From the NCBI RefSeq assembly GCF_902859855.1, contig NZ_CADIKH010000017.1, positions 110,903 to 174,902 of the forward strand: 64,000 bases of DNA, in the 5' to 3' direction. The notes beneath the pieces were generated by a model. The model was given only the letters and a program-made list of their open reading frames with translations. It searched no databases and was not told the DNA's origin. This stretch comes from Paraburkholderia humisilvae. Its GTDB lineage: Bacteria > Pseudomonadota > Gammaproteobacteria > Burkholderiales > Burkholderiaceae. Positions 61,148 through 64,000 of this stretch are shown in pieces (within the stretch, counting starts at the first letter, position 1; every line of letters begins with the position of its first letter). Position numbers and translations under genes: made by a program.

Positions 61148-62053
61148 TCACGCGCCCGTGGGGAAAACCTTCACCGCTTCCCGCTGGGCGAGCTGCAGTG
61201 CGCCGTGCGCCGAGTCGGATAGCGGCGCGCGCAGACGTGCCTGCAGGCCGGCCGGCACGAACTCGCGCAACGGCACCGACAACCCGCCGCACAGCGCGAC
61301 GGGCAGCGAACCGTCCGGATTCAGTGCAGTGGCCATCTGTTCGATCTGCTCACCGGCCTCGGCAAGCAGCCGCGCCGCGACTGGATGATCGCGATGCGCA
61401 AGCACGACCGGCGCAAGACTCGCATACGCGGTCTGATTCGCGCTACACAGCCAGACAACGAGGCTGTCGCGGTCCCGTGCGCCGACCCGATCGAGCAGTG
61501 CGCGCGCGAGATCATCGAGCGGCGCACGGCCATCGAGCGCCCGTTGCGCATGAACGATGATGCGCAGGCCGAACCACACGCCGCCTGCCTCGTCCGCGGT
61601 CGGATAGCCGTAACCGCCGGCAATCCGGCAGGCGCCGGCATGATCGAGCGATGCCGCGATGCTGCCGGTGCCGATTGCGACCACCACACCAGGGGCGCCG
61701 CCATGCGCACCGAGCAGCGTCGTGTACGCGTCGCTTTCGACCGCGAGGCCCGCAATGGCCGGCGCCTTGTCGCGGAACGCAGCGAGCCAGTCGCGGTTGT
61801 TGACGCCCGCCAGCCCGCAACCGACCACACAGCGCGACCAGTCGAGCGCGAGGCCGGCGCGCGCAAATGCATCGGCGCTGGCGGCTTCGATCGACTGCCA
61901 CGCGCGCTCGACGCCGAGCGCGAGGCCCGATGGGCCACTCGCGGCGCTCGCCAGTTCGCGCCCTTGCGCATCGCCGAGCACGACGCGCGTGCCCGTGCCC
62001 CCGCCATCGACGCCAATCAGATAGAAGTGCGTATCCATTGGATAAAGGTTCAT
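61148..62053 (-). CDS. BadF/BadG/BcrA/BcrD-family ATPase, probably an N-acetylglucosamine-type sugar kinase
   Basis: 301-aa ASKHA-fold ATPase. Seen: phosphate-1 motif GVDGGGTGTRVVLGD at the start, CGLAGVNN, phosphate-2 region VVAIGTGSIAASLDHAGACRIAGGYGYPTADEAGGVWFGLR, and adenosine-side LPVALCGGLSVPL. Proteins of this length and motif set include GlcNAc kinases. It starts at ATG 62053 or at an in-frame ATG 15 nt later (MDTHFYLIG). It sits 55 nt upstream of the HAD gene and may be co-transcribed. Confidence 0.85.
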   Translation of the reverse strand: MNLYPMDTHFYLIGVDGGGTGTRVVLGDAQGRELASAASGPSGLALGVERAWQSIEAASADAFARAGLALDWSRCVVGCGLAGVNNRDWLAAFRDKAPAIAGLAVESDAYTTLLGAHGGAPGVVVAIGTGSIAASLDHAGACRIAGGYGYPTADEAGGVWFGLRIIVHAQRALDGRAPLDDLARALLDRVGARDRDSLVVWLCSANQTAYASLAPVVLAHRDHPVAARLLAEAGEQIEQMATALNPDGSLPVALCGGLSVPLREFVPAGLQARLRAPLSDSAHGALQLAQREAVKVFPTGA

Positions 62054-62148
62054 TGAAAATGACGCGGCCGAATGGCCGGCTTGCGAACCGGTAGCGATCC
62101 GCTATGCTTGCAAAGCCCTTCCCACCCACGACCCCGCAGGAGCCCAAT

Positions 62149-62763
62149 GTGACACAACAACGCGTGACGCAGCGATGCACCTGGGCAACCAGCGAAGCAC
62201 TCGCACACTATCACGACAAAGAGTGGGGTGTCCCCTCCCGCGACGATCGCCATCTGTTCGAGATGCTCGTGCTCGAGGGCGCGCAGGCCGGCTTGTCGTG
62301 GTCGACGATCCTGAACAAGCGTGAAGGATACCGCCGTGCGTTCGCGAATTTCGAGGTCGACGCGGTCGCCCGCTTCACGCCCAGGCAGATCGACGCGTTG
62401 ATGCTCGACGCGTCGATCGTCCGCAATCGCGCCAAGCTCGAGTCGGTGGTCGTGAATGCGCGCGCGGTCCAGCAGATTCGCGAAGAACATGGGTCCCTGT
62501 CGAACTTCATCTGGTCGTTCGTCGACCAGACGCCGATCCAGAACGCGTGGGCCAGCTACCAGCACGCGCCGGCGTCGACTGAAGTCTCCGATGCGCTTAG
62601 CAAGGGCCTGAAGGCGCACGGTTGCAAGTTCGTTGGCACGACCATCTGTTATGCGTTCATGCAGGCGGTCGGCATGGTCAACGACCATCAGGCGAACTGC
62701 GAATTTCACGCGAAATGCGCGGCGCTCGGCAAGAAGGGGCGTAACCGGAACGCAAGCCGCTGA
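62149..62763 (+). CDS. tag: DNA-3-methyladenine glycosylase I (Tag)
   Basis: 204-aa base-excision glycosylase. Seen: zinc ligands C10, H22, H180 and C184 by alignment to E. coli C4/H17/H175/C179; RCTWATSEALAHYHDKEWGVPSRDDRHLFEMLVLEGAQAGLSWSTIL at the N-terminus and MVNDHQANC at the C-terminus. GTG 62149 is chosen because AGGAG precedes it. Together with aidB at the other end, the window has two genes for alkylation damage, about 60 kb apart and not linked. Confidence 0.96.
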   Translation: MTQQRVTQRCTWATSEALAHYHDKEWGVPSRDDRHLFEMLVLEGAQAGLSWSTILNKREGYRRAFANFEVDAVARFTPRQIDALMLDASIVRNRAKLESVVVNARAVQQIREEHGSLSNFIWSFVDQTPIQNAWASYQHAPASTEVSDALSKGLKAHGCKFVGTTICYAFMQAVGMVNDHQANCEFHAKCAALGKKGRNRNASR

Positions 62764-62795
62764 GCGCGACCCGACTGTAACACCGTGGACAGCGC

Positions 62796-62836
62796 AAAAA
62801 AGCGGGGTGAACCTGAAAGGTTCACCCCGCTTTTTT
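62796..62836. terminator. bidirectional rho-independent terminator after tag and rpsU
   Basis: GCGGGGTGAACCT (62802-62814), GAA, AGGTTCACCCCGC (62818-62830), flanked by A6 and T6. A perfect 13-bp stem; it serves tag on the plus strand and rpsU on the minus strand. Confidence 0.95.
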
Positions 62837-62896
62837 ATCTGAGCCCCGCGCGCGCCTGATGCTCAGGTCTTACCGCCCGGGTGGCGCCGTCGATGC

Positions 62897-63109
62897 TTAG
62901 TGGAGCTTCTTCGGCAGCATCTGGCTGCGCAGGCGCTTGTGCAGGCGCTTCACCGCAGCAGCCTTCTTGCGCTTGCGAACTGCCGTCGGCTTTTCGTACG
63001 ACTGACGCTCACGCAATTCGGCGATCAGGCCGTTCTTTTCGATCGCGCGGCGAAAGCGGCGGATCGCCACTTCGAACGGCTCGTTTTCCTTCAAAAAAAT
63101 GGTCGTCAT
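62897..63109 (-). CDS. rpsU: ribosomal protein bS21 (RpsU)
   Basis: 70-aa small-subunit protein near the mRNA platform. Seen: MTTIFLKENEPFEVAIRRFRRAIEKNGLIAELRERQSYEKPTAVRKRKKAAAVKRLHKRL, the complete family pattern, strongly basic C-terminus. Length matches E. coli bS21 (71 aa). Here it is next to fliC rather than dnaG-rpoD. Confidence 0.98.
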   Translation of the reverse strand: MTTIFLKENEPFEVAIRRFRRAIEKNGLIAELRERQSYEKPTAVRKRKKAAAVKRLHKRLRSQMLPKKLH

Positions 63110-63859
63110 GGAGTTCCTAACTCGATCATTGATACGGTTTCAACTGCGTGAGGTGATTCACGCGCCGGCGCTCCGGTGGGATGCCCCGCCGCTCTTGGCC
63201 ACGCGAGGCCGGAACAGGGCAAACAGCTTGCGAAGCGGCCCGGAGGCCGGAAAAGAGAGGTGGGAAGTTCACCACAGACGCTGGCTCACGCTGACACCGG
63301 TTACTTCACGAGTGACCGTGCCGCCCAACGGCGATCTCAATCCAATCCGCGATCATATCAGGAATATGCGTCGCAGGCCACTCATTTTTGCGTTCGTCAG
63401 GGACTTGTAGATTCGGGGCGTCGTCCGCGCCGCCGCCGGCCGCGCGCCGCATCCGCCGGCCATCATGGCAACCTGCCTGTGCCCCATATAGCCGATGCCG
63501 CAGGCAACGCAACCCGCGATGCAATTCGAATAGAAACCATATCGCAGGGACCCATGCTCCCGCGCGCCGATGGTCGCCGCTCAGCCTCGTGCGAGCCGCG
63601 CAGCCCGTGTCATTAACAAATTTTTACAGATTCTCCGGGTGGTCCCAAACGCCTGAATCAGAAAGATTTTCGGCAAAGCGGCCGGAGAGCCGCAACCGGC
63701 GCGGCGTTACAACAAATGCGTCCGATCGTGTTCGCTCTCTCAAGTTTTTTTTCTCAACGCCGTCAACCTTCACTGAGGCGGCCAGCAATGAACGAGTGCT
63801 TCCGCCGATCTCAACGTTGCCATGTTGTTTGAAGACTAACGCCTCTACGGAGAACCCTC
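63110..63859. promoter_or_regulatory. rpsU-fliC divergent region
   Basis: 750 bp with no convincing gene. It holds the rpsU leader, a short GCGTGA/TCACGC inverted repeat (63146-63163), and the sigma-28 promoter of fliC. The middle (about 63200-63700) shows nothing I can name. Confidence 0.55.
63740..63766 (+). promoter_or_regulatory. sigma-28 (FliA) promoter for fliC
   Basis: -35 TCAAGTTT (63740-63747), 11-nt spacer, -10 GCCGTCAA (63759-63766); 13 of 16 consensus positions match. The fliC ATG is at 63860, leaving a leader of about 88 nt, close to that of fliS. Confidence 0.75.
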
Positions 63860-64000
63860 ATGCTCAGCATTAACAGCAATATCAGCTCGCTGGTCGCTCA
63901 GGAAAACCTGAACGCTTCCGGCAGCGCACTGTCGCAGGCGATCACCCGTCTGTCGTCGGGTAAGCGCATTAACAGCGCGGCGGACGACGCAGCGGGCCTC
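63860..64000 (+). CDS. fliC: flagellin FliC (partial, N-terminal 47 codons)
   Basis: First 47 codons of flagellin, cut by the window end. Seen: the flagellin start MLSINSNISSLVAQENLNAS and then ALSQAITRLSSGKRINSAAD DAAGL, the conserved D0/D1 helix. ACGGAGAA precedes the ATG. Filament subunit, exported through the gate encoded here and chaperoned by FliS. Confidence 0.97.
   Translation, partial: MLSINSNISSLVAQENLNASGSALSQAITRLSSGKRINSAADDAAGL

Noticed and set aside
63388..63873. 161-codon open frame upstream of and overlapping the fliC start
   Set aside because: Covers the sigma-28 promoter and the fliC ribosome site; sequence is Arg/Ser-rich without family features.
1..64000. CRISPR arrays, tRNA or rRNA genes, insertion sequences, integrase or phage genes
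   Set aside because: I looked for regular direct repeats with spacers, cloverleaf ends and transposase motifs and saw none.

Overview
The window is GC-rich, densely coding DNA from a Burkholderiaceae bacterium (Burkholderia sensu lato). Evidence for this: a flhDC-headed flagellar hierarchy with no sigma-54 flagellar regulator in view; cheD inside the chemotaxis operon; an H-NS of the short Bordetella/Burkholderia type; the DUF2844/DUF3443 pair; and rpsU beside fliC. Species cannot be named from sequence reading alone.

Layout. 1-1.8 kb: aidB (acyl-CoA dehydrogenase-like alkylation-response protein). 1.8-5.1 kb, minus strand: an export-switch homologue of the FlhB C-terminus, overlapped by a second FliK-type protein, then fliT, fliS and fliE. 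5.3-17.3 kb, plus strand: fliFGHIJK and fliLMNOPQR (MS-ring, switch, ATPase complex, export gate). 17.4-30.5 kb, minus strand: flgL, flgK, a broken gene, ycgR (c-di-GMP brake), flgJ, flgI, flgH, flgG, flgF, flgE, flgD, flgC, flgB (rod, hook, rings). 30.8-33.5 kb, plus strand: flgA, flgM, flgN. 33.5-34.6 kb: an accessory nucleotidyltransferase-fold gene behind two tandem operator-like palindromes. 34.7-41.5 kb, minus strand: fliA, flhG, flhF, flhA, flhB. 41.7-43.6 kb: DUF3443 lipoprotein and DUF2844 protein. 43.9-55.5 kb, minus strand: cheZ, cheY, cheB, cheD, cheR, an MCP, cheW, cheA, a second CheY-like receiver, motB, motA (transcribed from motA towards cheZ). 55.8-56.7 kb: flhC, flhD. 57.4-63.1 kb: a GT4 glycosyltransferase, an H-NS protein, a small exported protein, a HAD phosphatase, a BadF-type kinase, tag and rpsU. 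The last 141 bases are the start of fliC.

How it works together. FlhDC should activate the basal-body and export operons. FlgM holds FliA (sigma-28) until hook completion, when FlgM is exported. FliA then drives late genes: I read sigma-28 promoters (TAAA-type -35, 11-12 nt spacer, GCCGATAA-type -10) before fliST, flgKL, flgM, motA and fliC, and a weaker one before cheYZ. Only fliD of the standard core set is not seen; it may lie beyond the window after fliC.

The most unusual items are the nucleotidyltransferase gene with its twin 31-bp palindromes, a five-copy degenerate repeat between flgA and flgM, near-identical sigma-28 promoters (including spacer) before flgM and flgK, two aspartic-protease-like DTxS motifs in the DUF3443 lipoprotein, a gene broken by two compensating frameshifts, and a perfect 10-bp inverted repeat upstream of flhDC.
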